64,000 nt of DNA from Pilatotrama ljubarskyi (taxonomy: Eukaryota; Basidiomycota; Agaricomycetes; Polyporales; Polyporaceae), in the NCBI GenBank assembly GCA_022385805.1, contig MU277733.1, positions 11,312 to 75,311 on the forward strand, written 5' to 3'. Under the pieces are notes generated by a model that worked only from the letters and a program-made list of their open reading frames with translations, was not told the DNA's origin and searched no databases. Shown piece after piece: positions 32,268 to 44,569 of the stretch. The position numbers and the translations under genes are program-made. How positions within the stretch are numbered: the stretch's first letter is position 1; every line of letters begins with the position of its first letter.

Positions 32268-33938
32268 GCGGGGGCGAGAGGCCGCAGAGAGAGAGACGCG
32301 AGGAGGTGGTGGCGACGAGAGCGGCAGCGGCAACGAGGAGGACGACGAGGGTGGGGAAGAGGCGGAGAAGATGGGCGTCGGGAAACCGCTGCTCTCGGCC
32401 TTCGAGCGCGTATAAGATCGACCGCCCCGCCCTGCCCAAACTTGGCTCCCAGATCTTCCCAGATCCCCCACGTGGCTCTGCTGCGTTGGGTGCCCAGATA
32501 TGGCTTGGGACTTCGAAATATCTTTCATCGCTGCTGGGACTGCTTCGGTTTGTACAACCCCTGTGGAAAGCTAGGCTCACTAGGGATACGGCCGGGATTA
32601 GCGCAGATAGGGCGACAAGCCAGTTATACTGTACCACCTGGATGGCTGATGGAGCCATAGTTTCGTGCCAGTGCTACCCCTGGGGCCGACTGTCATCTCT
32701 CAGCACTCCATGGCAAGTTCTCTGTCGATGGCCTGCCAGGCTCACTGTATCGTAGCTCCTTCGCAACAATGCTACGGCTTGAACCTCCTGCAATGGAGCC
32801 TCGGGAACAGTTGCCATGCAGCTGATGAACCGTTCCATTGACCATGAGAGCCCGGTGAAGCATGACACTGCTTCCGGCCATATCCTACGACTTTGCGTCT
32901 CAACGCGGTCGCCAAGGTGTACTTCCAGATCGCCTATGTACCGTTGCCAACTTGAAGGTGCTGACCGGTGGGGAGCACAAAGACCGGAGGGGGCACGGCA
33001 CGATGTCACCGGGGGGCAGGATCTGACGCGTCACTGCAGCAGGATCTCCCGCATACCTGAAACATGGTCGAGAGTTGTGCTGGCATAAATCATGATTGCG
33101 AGCTGTGAAGCTTTGACGGACGACGGAATACCGTGCGCCGGTGAACCAGGGCACGATGACCAGCCTCATCTCCTCCACCACTCTAGCATTCGTACTCGCT
33201 TCTTCCGTCGCGGCAGATCCTATTCCTGAAGGTGCCGGCGCCCACTTTCTCACGGAAGAGCATAGCAAATCCGACCCCACATACTAAACAGTACCAGCTC
33301 TCGTGCTTAACCTGCGTCGTCGTGGATTTTCGCCTCGTCTTCGGCCCCGAGGGCGACTCGGCAGCCTCAGGCGTCCGCCTCGTGATGGTGGAGCCCGGAG
33401 ATGGCAGGGGTTTCAGGTCCTCTGGCTGTGCAGGACTTCTGCATAAGCTCCGCCGGAGTTGAGGTCGACAGCCCAACCGACGCGCTGCGACTCATGGACT
33501 GCTCACCCGATCAGAGCGACCAGAACCATATCTGACTCGTCAAAACCGGCTCGCACCAGCCCACCATCTCGAATACGGACAACAATCGCATTACAAGCGG
33601 AGCTTAGTGCGCCGGTGCGTACTCCTTCTGGAGGACGACGCGATGTGAATCGTTGACCCTACTATCCGCCACCTGCGAGGGTGAATTGCTCGGCGTCCAG
33701 GAGTGGGACCCGGCCGTCATGCCTCTGCCCTAGAGGTCCGTCACCAGTGAAGAGAAAAGTTGAGCTCAGTTCATGCTCGGGTACTGGATGTGCACAGTGG
33801 TAGAAGTGAACGGCGTTCAATACATGTATGAACGGAACGGGGCAACAACTCTGTGGCGGGCGTTCTCAGCCTTGCCTGGGTGGCTACGCTCCAGGGGTCG
33901 GATCACGCAGCCCAGGGTGCAGGCTGTCTAGCACTGTG
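32268..33938. other. Intergenic, 1.7 kb, with one candidate small secreted ORF
   Basis: Upstream of the methyltransferase gene and downstream of the F-box gene, both minus. The only item of note is the short plus-strand ORF at 33156-33287, listed separately. Confidence 0.45.
33156..33287 (+). CDS. Candidate small secreted peptide (43 aa), tentative
   Basis: The ORF starts MTSLISSTTLAFVLASSVAA, a well-formed signal peptide with an Ala-x-Ala-like end, followed by DPIPEGAGAHFLTEEHSK and a stop. A Cys-bearing plus-strand segment in another frame (about 33430-33537, QDFCISSAGVEV..RLMDCSPDQS) lies 150 nt downstream and could be a second exon, but I found no convincing splice pair. No family recognised. 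It could be chance: the 43-codon ORF is too short to weigh by length. Confidence 0.25.
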   Translation: MTSLISSTTLAFVLASSVAADPIPEGAGAHFLTEEHSKSDPTY

Positions 33939-35601
33939 TCAGTCACGGCCGTCCAGTTTGCAGGCGAGTCTCGAATGATGCTCACTGAGGTCACCCCAAT
34001 CACGATGTCGCAGCAACCACTCCCAATCTTCGCACCCGAAGTCATCCACGGTGCGGAATTTGACCTTGTGCGGCGGCCAGCTTGGCGCGTATGCTGGCAG
34101 CCCGGTCTCCGGGTCTTGTTCGATCCAGCGCAGATATGGCCCATATCCGGTGAGCTTGAGCGATGGCGGATGATCTTCCAGCAATTGCTGTTTCATACCC
34201 AGCGTCTCCTCGCGATCGAGGATGTGCAGATACCCCATTGAGGTACGTTTGCGGAACTGGCTCATCGCTCAGAGGCACAGCGCCGGTACTACGCGGGACT
34301 CACCATGTCCATCCAGGTACTCTGCGGCACCTCTGTGCCCTGGAAGTCGAAATTGATGAGTAGTGCGGTCACTCCCATAGGGATCTTCTCGTCTAGAAGC
34401 TTGAGCTTCTCCGGTGTGAAGTCGAAGCCGCATATGCCCGTTCCCACGACTTCCAGTTTCGGGAACTCCGGCAGGAACTCATAGAACTGGGGGTACTCGC
34501 CCTCGTCGGCGCAGTCCATGTTCGTCTCGACGTGCAGCCGGCGCAAGCCCTTCTTCGGACGCAGGAAGTCCAGGATATCTCTCGGATAGCGGTTGAAGCT
34601 GTCTCCGTGGCAGATGAGTTTGAACGACGTCAAGTTCGGCAGTGCGTCCGGATTCTCTTCCATAGCCGTATTAAGGAACTTCTCCACCCAGAGGTTGTCC
34701 AGAACGAGGGTGAGAGATTCCAACTGAGAGCAATGGCGGAACACGAGGCCGATGCTGCCGAGCTCCTTCGGCTCCTGGACGACCAGCTCTTTGAGGTTCA
34801 TAAAGGTGCGAATCGGAAGTGACCAGGTCGTGTCCCCGCCGACATGCAAGAGACGGAGGGTACGAGAGACGGCGTCTACGCAAAGGCGGACCGCAAAGCT
34901 GTTGACCAGTCGTGTGACGGGCTCGTCGTAGAAGTCGACTGTGAGCGCCAAAGCTTCAAGTTTCGTGAACAGCGGGAAATGCTGTACAACGTACCCCGAG
35001 ATTGCTGCGATACTGGAGGAGGAATGAGTATCGCAGACTTTGGCCATATGAAATCAGACCTTACGGCGCGCGCAATTCGGTCAGTGTTGTGCCCGATGTC
35101 CTCGCGAGAGCCCCCATAACATGCGGGTTCAGGCGAGGCATGTCGCCATCCCAACAGAAGGAAAACAGGTTCGGAAGCGACTCGATCGCTTCTGCGAGAC
35201 AATCTAGGTCACAATGAGCAAAGTTCACGAACTGTGAAAGAAGTATACTACAACGAACTGATCTCAAAGACACCCATCCCAGTAGAATAGGATCGCACGA
35301 ACATCCTCTTAATCGCTTTGGCGAACGCTGCGTCACGTGTGATATAGCGCAGGAGGTCCCAGCTCCACGTCTCCTGACGCGCCGTCTCGAGCGCGTCGTC
35401 TTGTTCTACGTGCTCCCCGTTTGGTTTCCACATTCCGAAGTAGATGGTCACGCTCGAGAACAGGTAGGAGCGGGCGATGTCGCGAAACGTCCTGGAAACG
35501 AAGAGGCAGCTCCTCTGATCCGCTTTTGGCAGGAATTCTATGACGAGATGCCACAGTTCGAGCGGGAGTCGAGGATCGTCTCGCCTGGCCACTTCCTCCA
35601 T
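33939..35601 (-). CDS. F-box domain protein
   Basis: Four exons (35601-35299, 35231-35065, 35012-34304, 34256-33939) sum to 1497 nt, 498 aa. The F-box is near the N-terminus: PRLPLELWHLVIEFLPKADQ, then CLFVSRTFRDIARSYLFSSV. The rest has spaced Leu-rich segments (LEALALTVDF, LKELVVQEP, LESLTLVLDN) as in the highly expanded Agaricomycete F-box proteins that recruit substrates to SCF ubiquitin ligases through Skp1. No substrate can be inferred. The junction of exons 1 and 2 is the least certain: a 67-nt intron with donor GTGCGA is preferred over a 40-nt one 27 nt further on. The ATG at 35601 is directly before MEEVARRDDPRLP and is the natural start. Confidence 0.82.
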
Positions 35602-36154
35602 CCTGCCCTGGATAAGGACCCACAAGTAATTGACGAGGTGGGAGCGAGAACAGCGTGCGAGGCAGTAGGGAAGTTTGCGATCTCGCTGTGCCAACCGTGG
35701 TTACGTGACTCCTCCGGGTCACAAAATCGCATCCATCGTGACGACATCAGCGACCTTCCCAGTCCAGTGACTGACTTGACGCCCGCCCTCACTGCCATGA
35801 CCGCAGAAGACCTGGAGGCCACCACAGCGCTGTTTAGTGATACTCACGAGGATTGCCGAGTCCCGCCCCACCTCCGGTCAGTACATAAACAACTCGGACA
35901 GATCCGCAGGATCCGCAGGAAGGACTTGGACTTCCTCAACTGGGTGACGGTGACAGTGCGCGTTGATGTTGCATGCACCGAGTAGGTGACAAGGAATGTC
36001 ATTCTTCCGGTCTACACACTATGAGTCATAACTACCATTACGGGCATTATCCATAGTCCATATAAGTGAAGCACAAGTATGAAATACATCGCACATCGTC
36101 AGTAGTCTGTAGTCTAGAAGCATCATAACAGGAAGCAGAAAGCGCATATTGGGT
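35602..36154. other. Intergenic
   Basis: Promoter side of the F-box gene and 3' flank of the next minus-strand gene. Nothing recognised. Confidence 0.5.
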
Positions 36155-36817
36155 TCACTGCATGGTGGAACGCTGGACGACCACGACATCGACCTGGAAA
36201 ACGTCCCTGCCGCAGTGCCTCAACTTCGTCGGGACCAGGTTCCTCAGACTGACGCGCCCAGACGACGTCGCACGGGGCGCGCGGGGGTTCTGCGGATGTG
36301 TCCGGTAAGTCTCGCGGCGCCCGACAGGTAGAACACGACGAGCACTCACGGTCACGGCGCTCAGGAAATAGTCGTACGCCTGCGCAATGGCGATGAGCAG
36401 ATCCGCGCGCGTCCGGGCGCCCCGGGGACCGATGTCGATGGTAACCGTGTAGTCCTCGCAGTCCGGCCACTGAAGCAACGCACCGTCAATTTACGGCGTC
36501 CTGCGGGCGGGAAAAATGGATGAGATGCTCACCATGATCTTCAGGCGGATGCTCGTCAGATTCATCGCGAAGATCTTCAGGTCGTCGCGGTACTCGACGA
36601 GACGGCTGGCGACTCCTCGCCGGTTGTCCAGAATCCCCTGCATGAAGAGCCGAGGGGAGCCCGGCTTGCTCGCGAAGATGACGGGAGGGAGGAGATCCTC
36701 GGGCCTCGGCTGCGGGTACGTGATATACTGCCTGCTGGGCAGCGGCGTCTCCTGCTGCCTGGACGACACGGGAGGGATGTACGGATCCCGAGGATCGTAG
36801 TAGTACGCGCTGTTCAT
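36155..36817 (-). CDS. Uncharacterised 179-aa protein
   Basis: Three exons (36817-36533, 36469-36350, 36289-36155) sum to 540 nt, 179 aa. The start MNSAYYYDPRDPYIPP lies about 120 nt downstream of a good TATA box. The body is Pro/Arg-rich at first (RPEDLLPPVIFASK), then PRLFMQGILDNRRGVASRLV and LKIFAMNLTSIRLKIM, then WPDCEDYTVTIDIG and LLIAIAQAYDYFL, ending VDVVVVQRSTMQ. The alternation of Tyr/Trp and short beta-like strands looks like a small folded domain. There is no signal peptide or TM helix. I do not recognise a family; it is probably a lineage-restricted basidiomycete protein. The clean splicing and TATA box argue for a real gene. Confidence 0.7.
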
Positions 36818-36936
36818 TTTCGCTGGGGAATTCGAGGTGGAAGGTCGGAGGTAGAGCAGAGTGTGTATGGGCGGGAGCACGATGTGCTGTTGCGTCGGGT
36901 AGCGGTTGCTGGGACAGTAGCACTCCATCGTGCCGA

Positions 36937-36944
36937 CTTATATA
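36937..36944 (-). promoter_or_regulatory. TATA box of the 179-aa protein gene
   Basis: TATATAAG on the minus strand, 120-127 nt upstream of the ATG at 36817. It rules out the upstream in-frame ATG at 36928, which would lie too close to the box. Confidence 0.6.
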
Positions 36945-38309
36945 CCGCGCGGGCGCAGAGAGCAAAGCGGATGAGCGTAGAGCGGATAGGGGGCGGCGTC
37001 GCGAGTCGGTCAAAGCGAGGGCGGGACGTCCAAGCTGAGACACAGAGGCTCATATAGCGAGACAGACGCGCGTCGACGGGAGCGAGGGCTCGAGGGCGGA
37101 CGAGGGGTGCCACCCGGCGGAGTGCGCGAGGCGTGCGGGACAATGCAAGGTGCGCTTCGTGCGTGCGCTCCGGCCAACCATGATAATGCCGGGATCATGC
37201 GCGCACGAGCGGAGCGGAACCGGCCCAAGCTGTGATCGGGAGGACTTGACAAGACCTGGGTGGCACTTCCCGGTGGCACGGGCGACCAGGCCAGGCGGTG
37301 GCATTGAAATTCCGTCAACTTCGTCATGAGAGTTCCCACTGTACGCAAATATTCTGTGACAACGGTATGAGCGCATGTAATTGTGCAGAGAGGTTGGGTG
37401 AGTGACTTTCCAGGTTCATGAAATCCAACCACGCGAATATTACCATGTCACATTTCGCAGCGAAACGGTCAACCGGCGTGTATCTCGCGATATATGAGAC
37501 GGTACGCGGGGCCAACCGCACTGCGCCGCCATGACTAAGAATGGTTGAGGCCCAGCCAACTCCCTCTAATATAACGTATCGGCCCAAGCGGCGGTCAGCT
37601 GCGTCCTGCTCAGGCTGGCAGCTCTTGGCAGCTGTTCTCAGTATAAGGCAGAAGCGCCATGGTCGTCCAGTAGAGTTAGTCCAGTTCACGCACTGTCCTC
37701 GGCGCACGTTTTGAAGGGAAAATGCAGTAGCTGCACATAACGACAGGTGTGGGAATGAATGACCGAACCAGAGACAAGACCAAAGGCATCACCGCTGTAG
37801 GCGCCCGAGGCGTTCGAGAGAATGTGACAAAAGGGGTCACCAGGGTGACGATGTGACTCTGCATGACGGAACGGGCGCTTCCTGCTTGTCGTCCGCGTCT
37901 CGGCCCTCGCGTCCTTGAGTGGGTCGCTTGCCTCTGCTACCGAGGGTCATCTCCGCATATGCGATTAGTTGGTGCGACGCGAAGCGTACGCGTAAAGGGT
38001 TGGCTTGCGCGATATGCAATGATAGCAAGGTCAAGAAAGAACTGGATGTAGTGACCTTTGGTAGGATCGCCGGCACGCCACAACCTCCGCTATTTCACTT
38101 CCATCACAATTCATTAACAGTAGCCTAAGCGTACACCAAAACCATTCTCCTCGTAGACATCCTCGCCGACATCGTCATCTTCGTCATCACGAGCAATACA
38201 GTGTCAATCGTCAATCATAAGCCATCACCAGCCACCTAAGTCTAAAGACCACGACCGGCGGACTGTAGCTCCCCCGGGGTTAAAGGAGCGCGCGAGGGCC
38301 TGCCGGGAC
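36945..38309. other. Intergenic, 1.4 kb
   Basis: Upstream of the 179-aa gene and downstream of the DPBB gene. Open frames on the minus strand (37010-37864) lack motifs. Nothing recognised. Confidence 0.45.
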
Positions 38310-38900
38310 TTAGGCGAGGGTCCAGGTGACGCCGTGCAGGCGTCCGACGTCGAGCGACGCGAGCTGCTGGAACGCGGTGGGCGTGAGGTCGATGTCGCCC
38401 GGCGCGCATCCCGCGCAGCGGTCCGTCACCGTCAGCGTTACGCTCTTCCCGTCCGGGCCCGTCGCGGTGAGCTGCCTGCCGCAGATCGGGTTCCTGTTCG
38501 GCGAAGAGAGATGATGTCAGTTCCAAAATCTCGTGTTTGAGAAGGGGAGGAGAGGGAAGGGGGACGTACGCGTTGGGGTTGGGACCGGCACCGCTGTGAG
38601 AGGCGGAGGCAGAGTCAGTGAGGTTGGGAAGGAGGAGACATGAAAGGAGAGAGACGTACGGGAAGCCGTCGAAGACCGAGGTGGACACGGCGACGATGAA
38701 GTCCGCGTCGGTGTTGAAGATGCCGCAAGCACCGAGACCGGCAGCGTAGAACGTAGCTATACGGTTCGGCCGCACCGTCAGCAACCCGCATTAGCACACA
38801 TGGTTGGAGGAGAGCAAGGCGCACCGTCACCAGTGCCGGACTGCGCGAGCGCGACGGCAGCGGCGGAGATGACGGACAGGGCGACGGCGGAGAAACGCAT
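38310..38900 (-). CDS. Small secreted double-psi beta-barrel (RlpA/expansin-like) protein
   Basis: Four exons (38900-38831, 38756-38660, 38593-38570, 38493-38310) sum to 375 nt, 124 aa; exon 3 is only 24 nt. The N-terminus MRFSAVALSVISAAAVALAQ is a signal peptide. The mature protein is a single DPBB domain: GTATFYAAGLGACG, DADFIVAVSTSVFDG, PICGRQLTATG, VTLTVTDRCAGCAPGDIDL, TPTAFQQLA. The Tyr, Asp (DIDL) and Cys pattern is that of the expansin/barwin/RlpA-like fold common in basidiomycete secretomes, proposed to loosen or bind cell-wall polysaccharides or to act in host or substrate contact. There is no second (carbohydrate-binding) expansin domain. The ATG is the first in the transcript downstream of a strong TATA box. 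Confidence 0.88.
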
Positions 38901-39090
38901 TTTGGCTGATGATTATATGTATATTGCGGGGAATGCAAGCGAGAGCTGAGCCGGAGATGAGGGCGAGAGGGGGAGAGATGGAAAGAGTACGAAAGTGAGC
39001 AAAAGGCACCGGGCCGAAAGGGGAAAGAACTGCGATGGAAGCGAAGTGGGTGAGTTGCAAACTGGAGAAGTCGAGGTGTGGGTGTGGGTG

Positions 39091-39098
39091 CTTATATA
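39091..39098 (-). promoter_or_regulatory. TATA box of the secreted DPBB gene
   Basis: TATATAAG on the minus strand, about 191-198 nt upstream of the ATG at 38900, implying a 5' UTR of about 160 nt. Confidence 0.5.
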
Positions 39099-41063
39099 CT
39101 TGTGAGGGACGGCGCGCTGGCGGGCGGGCGCGCACTGCAGTGCGGTGCGGTGAGGCGAGGCGAGCGCTGTCCGGGTCGCGCCTGCGGCGAGCGGGATCCG
39201 GGTGTGCCGTGAGGCTAGTCGAGGTAAGCTGGTTGGCGGCCATCAGGGCGAGTGATTGATGTATGCTACGCGGTTGAGGTCTAGGTTTCAATGGAGGCAT
39301 CACCGATGATGGCCACTGTAGCAGTACATGATGCTCTCAGACAACGAATGCACTTTCATTCTGGTTCGGAATCGCGGGCTATGAGAGCTGAGTCTTGTAT
39401 TCATCGTGGTCGACGAAGCGGGAGTTCTCGGCACTTAACACAGCAGGCCGCTTGAGCGAGCACCGCGGGGTTCGCAGCTCAAGTCGAGGCACTGCATGAC
39501 ATTGACTGCGGGATGCCTTGCCGTTAGCGACTGGTTCAAATAAGGATGTGCATACTGACCGTCTAGACATCATGCTGTAGTCAGCACGCTCGGGATTGTA
39601 ACTCGGATTGAAACGAGTGGACGACGGCGGCATCGGAGCGTCCCCGGTCTGTTTCCTAGGTGAGGGGGTGATGAGGATGAAATAGGGAGCGGACGACACA
39701 CAGCCCCACGGGCCACGGCGCGTCGTGGTCGATTCATCGTGACCGTGCGCAGACTGAGTACTTTTGCCGGCCTGTAAGAAAATGCGTCGAAGGAGGTGGC
39801 GTTGCATCATGACGCTTGATGTGCACAGGCTAAACAAGCGCAAAGCTGCGTGCCGTGGTATCAGATCTATGCAGCTCTCAAAGAGCGGCGCAGCACATAG
39901 TATGTACTTCAAGCTCAAAGTAAGTGGTGCAAAGGCGCCCCTGGTGACGCTTGCGCGTGTATTGATCGCGTGCGTCACAGTGTGACGCTTGGGCACGTGG
40001 GCGTTTCCCTGGTGGCCATGAATGGGCGCTTATGGGTGCGATGTGCGGAAACGGTGCCGAGAACGGTTCTTTGTGTACTTTGTGCAGGTTGTCCTGAATT
40101 CCACGCTTCCTCGCCCTCCCAACCGTCCGCCGCTGTGGACTAGACTCTGCACGCCATCTACCACGCTGGTGTTAGTCCATGATCACGCATACCGCACTTC
40201 CGACCTGATTCGGATCTCTTAACCCATCTGCCATCTGCCATCTCCTGTCTTCACTCTCCTGCTCTAAACGCCACGACCGGATACCCGACCAATAGACCAT
40301 CAGCGCATCTATCGGCTTATACATCTGCGGCTAGAGAATTAAGCCAACAGTAGTGAGCAGCTTGGGCGGATTTCCGGGTGAGTTTGCGCTCTACAAATGC
40401 CTTGGTTCTCTTCTCCTCCACCCGGTCCCCATGCACCCGCCCTACGGGTTAATGAGTGTTGCGTCTTGTGGTATTTCCCAACTCCTTCTCACACGACGCT
40501 ACTCGACTGCGAGGGTGACCTAGGAGTACACACCGTCAATGTGCTCTTATACCGGTCAAGTCCCTAGCTCTCCTAACAGGCTACCGCGATTTCGCCTTGC
40601 TGTCTATGAGGGAAAGAACGACCGTTTTATGCTCCTGAAGGCCTGCGCATGCACTTGGAGCAGCAGAAGCTCGGAAAGGTGGCATTGGCCACAGTTGCAA
40701 CGCAGGCCAGATCCAGAAGAGGGCCTATCCGCGCTATCATATACCGAAGGGCATGGGCGACTCTGGGTGACCCTGAATGATCAGCTCGCATCCTTTGGGT
40801 TGCCCGCATGCACACCTTCTCTCTGCGAGCAAGCACTTCTCGCTGTCCGTTAGCGTGCGAGATATAGCTCGCATTGCTCCCGGACAAACAAGCGCGCTCC
40901 CTTCGCATGGACCCTCGGTGCAATGTACCCGTCTCGCGACCCCGCACGCGAACGATGCACATCTAAGCATCCTCTCCGCGATGTCCCACACATTCTTCGG
41001 CTTTTCATAACTCGTACGCTCCTCTTCTACTCAGAACACCATACTCACCTACCGCTCCCACTA
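39099..41063. other. Divergent intergenic region, 2 kb
   Basis: Between the DPBB gene (-) and the RBR ligase gene (+). Pyrimidine-rich tracts at 40230-40270 and 41020-41060 precede the plus-strand gene. No gene recognised. Confidence 0.45.
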
Positions 41064-41081
41064 CAGCAGCAGCAGCAGCAG
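41064..41081 (+). repeat. (CAG)6 microsatellite in the RBR 5' leader
   Basis: Six perfect CAG units ending five bases before the ATG at 41086, so they lie in the 5' UTR. Confidence 0.8.
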
Positions 41082-41085
41082 CGAG

Positions 41086-44000
41086 ATGGACGCCGACGCA
41101 GTCATCACCGTCAGCTCCCGCGAGTGCTCACCAGTTGCAGGCGCAGGCGCATCCCGCGACGCCCAGTCCCAGCCCGCACCACGCCGCTCGGCCCGCCCAC
41201 GCCCCAAACCTCGGCCCTTGAAGCGGCCCGTCCAGTTCGAGGACATCATCGAGCTCACCTCCTCGTCTGACTCGGACTCGGACTCGCTCCCGGCGAACAT
41301 CTCACAGCTTCTGTTCGCATCCCAGGAGAAGCACTCGCAAGGGTCGGGATCGGGGGCCCCAGCCCGCAAAAGCGGTCAGGCTGCCGCAAAGGGGAAGGGG
41401 AAGGGGAAAGCGAGGGCGGGTGCTGCAGCCGAGCCTCTGCAGCCCGTAGCGGGCCCGTCCCGCAGACGCGATGATACGCCCTCCAGTGCTGCAGCGCCCG
41501 TCCCAGCCCCTGCACCCGCCCCTGCGGCTGCGGTTCCTGCTGCAGCGCAGAGGGCGCGATCCTCAAAGCCCGCGCGCGCAGAGGAGGGACGAGAGCAGGA
41601 GCTCCCGCTCTTCCTCGAAGACGACTTCGATCTTGACTTCCGGCTTCCGGAGGACATGTTCATCGGCAATCCCGCCGCTATGCTCGTCGACGAGCCGCCT
41701 GCTCCGCCTCCATCTGCCGTTCCCGCTCCAGCCCCTGCACCTATACCACTACCCGGCCCGGCCCCTGTTCCTGCGCCTGTTCCAGCGGCGAACGTGGACG
41801 CGAACGCGAACGACCCACCCGCCGCACGAGCCCCGGCACAGAACGTACAAGACGCGCAAAACGCACAGAACGCGGGAGGAGATCCGTTCGACGGGTACGC
41901 CGCGCAGATCCTCGAGATCATCCCAGACGTCGCACCGGCGCACGTCTACGCGCTGCTCGAGCTGCATCACGCGGCGTACGGCGACAAAGTCGTCGAGCCG
42001 GTTTTGCACCACCTCTTTGAGGATCCGGACTACCCGAGGGCCGGGGCAAGGGCGGGCGAGAAGCGTAAGCGCGATGAGGGCGATGAAGGGGGTGGGGAGG
42101 AGGGGCGTGAACAAAGGAAGGAGGCGGGGAGGGCTGTGAGGCCGAAGATCGACTATGGGGACAAGAACCGCAAGTGGGAAGGCGGGCAGCTGTACCACTT
42201 GCTCGCTCTGGTGCGTACTCATCTTGTGGAGCATCTCGGAAGAACCGGCATTCGTGCTGACATCGGACGTCGGGGCATGTGTAGGAACGCCTCGTCTCCG
42301 ACTTTCCCGACATCCCGATTCCACACATCCGCGAGACGTACCACAAAAACAACAGCCTCTACGCACCCACGTTCCTCGCCCTGCGCACACAGCGCACCCT
42401 GCAGCCCCTACCGTACAAGCCTATCACGCGCCCGCGGCCCCAGCCGAAGGCCAAGGGCAAGGCTGTGGCAAAGCACGACGAGGAGCTCGAGCGGGAGGTG
42501 CAGTGGATACAGGAGAAGCTGGACGAGGAGGCGGCGCTGAAAGCCGCGGAGGAGGCGGAGGAGCGCCGAGTGCAGGAGGAGGGCGGGATCGAATGCGGGT
42601 GTTGTTTTACCGAGTATCCTTTCGTGCGTCCTCTCCCTACTCAAATTTCGTGTCTGTGGCGGTTCGGGTGCTAACATCCGCGACCAGGACAAAATGGTGC
42701 AATGTCCCGAAGCGCACCTCTTCTGCGTCTCCTGCATGCTCTCGTACGCTGAGACCAAGCTAGGCGCGCACGACGCCAAGCTCGTCTGCATGGACCAGTC
42801 TGGGTGCACGCTCCCCTTCTCCGACAGCGAGATCCGGCGCTTCCTCTCGTCCTCGCCCTCCCAGGCGAAGCTGCTCGAGCTGTGGGAACGCGTGAAGCAG
42901 CGCAAGGAGATCGAAGCGGCGGGCCTCGAGGGCCTCGAGGAGTGCCCGTTCTGCGACTACAAGGTCGTCATCGAGAACGACGTGGAGCGGCTATTTCGGT
43001 GCGAGAATCAGGCGTGTGGGGCGGTCACTTGTAGAAAGTGTAAAAAGCCGGTGCGTGCTGTTGCTACTGAGACTGTTCCTCGTCGGCGGAGATGCAGGTT
43101 GCTCATGCATGCACTGTAGGATCATCTGCCGAAGAGTTGTGAAGGTGTGTTGTGTTGCGACTGTGTACCGATGTGCGAGAATTGACTAGGGATGCGCACG
43201 CAGAGGTCGCAGAGGACAAGAAACTCGACATTCGGCACGCGATCGAAGAAGCAATGAGTAGGTCGTCCGCAGCGTTCTTCTGTGAACACGCGCTGACCTT
43301 GTCCCGTCCCAGCCCGTGCCCTCATGCGGAACTGCCCCAAATGCCAGAAAGGTGCGTCTTTCAGGCCCTGGGCGTGCGACAGAGCTCCGTTTCTTATCTG
43401 TTGGTCGTCGTGCCCAGCATTCGTCAAGGAAATGGGGGTACGTCCGCTATCTCTCACCTGTTCGCTAAGCTTTATCCTCTGCTTGGCTTGGTGCTGACTG
43501 CGTCTCTAATTTGGCCTTTACAGTGCAACAAGATGCGCTGTCCGGACTGCGGCTCGCTCTCGTGCTACGTATGCCGCAAGCTCATCACCGGGTACGAGCA
43601 CTTCGGCAATGTATGTTATTCGTATGTCGTTTCGCCAAGCCGCCTCCTCACCGTCCGTGCCCTGTTCCTCAGCCGCCGCCGTATACGGGCGAAGCCGACC
43701 CGAACAAGTGCCCATTGTGGGATACGTCTGTGGAAGGCCGGCATAGCGACGAGGTATGTCTTCCCCTTCTTCTCGAAACGGCGCGCTTCGCTATCATTGC
43801 GATCGACGCGATTCTCACATGCACCTTTCTCGCGCAGGTCACCGCCGCAGCCAAGCAAGCCATCGAAGAGTACAAGCGCGCACACCCCGAGATCGACGAG
43901 AAAGACCTCGCAGTCGACCTGCCGCCCCCTCCACCGCCCCCTCCCGCCGGACCCTCGCGCGCCGCGCACGTACACGGCATCCCGCCTCTCCCGGCGCACA

Positions 44001-44569
44001 TGCCGCACGTACACGTTGAGCGCCTAGCGGACTTCGTCGCCGCGCCCGGCCCCGCGAACCCTGCACTCGTGAACGTACGAGCGCACATGGCGGCGATGGA
44101 GCAGCGCCGGAGAGCGATGCGCGCGCAGAGGGCGGCCATCGATGAGGAACGACGGGTTGCGCAGCTGGAGAGGAGAGATATGGTCAGGGCGTGGCAGCAG
44201 CAGCATCAGGCGGTGGTTGCAGCGCGGGCGGGAATGGAGGCGGCACTTCATGCAGCCTTTCAACCCCAATTCCAGCCTGCTGCGAACGCAGCTCAAGCTG
44301 CACCAGCGCAGGCGCAGGCTCATGTCAACGCGAACCCCCACGCGCACGCACCGGTCTACAATGTGGAGGTGCACATCAACCACAACCAGCCTCCGGCTGC
44401 CGCTGTGCACCATCCCTTACCACAAGCGGTCTTCTTCCAGCCCCCTCCGTATGTTCCTCCGAACTTCAATGTCGCACAACCTCGTGCTCCGGCGCCCGGG
44501 GTACCTGCCGCTGCACCGGTCGTTGCGCAGAGGCGATCGAAAAGGGTGCAGGGCCGGCGGGCAAAGTAG
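41086..44569 (+). CDS. RBR-type E3 ubiquitin ligase, RNF216/TRIAD3-like
   Basis: Ten exons (41086-42210, 42285-42623, 42688-43050, 43120-43144, 43204-43257, 43313-43351, 43418-43437, 43524-43610, 43673-43753, 43838-44569) sum to 2865 nt, 954 aa. Residues 1-260 are Pro/Ala-rich and acidic low complexity, with a basic KGKGKGKAR patch. A conserved helix (ILEIIPDVAPAHVYALLE) near 270 precedes a charged region. RING1 starts near 479 (CGCCFTEYPF, then CPEAHLFCVSCML); the in-between-RING region holds ECPFCDYKV and CENQACGAVTCRKC; RING2 begins NCPKCQKAFVKEMGCNK and MRCPDCGSLSCYVCR (from ~656). The order and spacing fit RNF216, whose RING2 Cys forms a thioester with ubiquitin. The C-terminus has a Pro run, an Arg/Ala coiled coil and an Ala/Gln/His-rich tail. 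Substrates unknown. Very short exons (20-54 nt) encode the RBR core. Confidence 0.9.

Noticed and set aside
41376..42390. Long open frames on the minus strand opposite the RBR ligase
   Set aside because: They mirror the GC-rich Pro/Ala low-complexity coding region; residues are Ala/Gly/Ser repeats without domain or splice logic.
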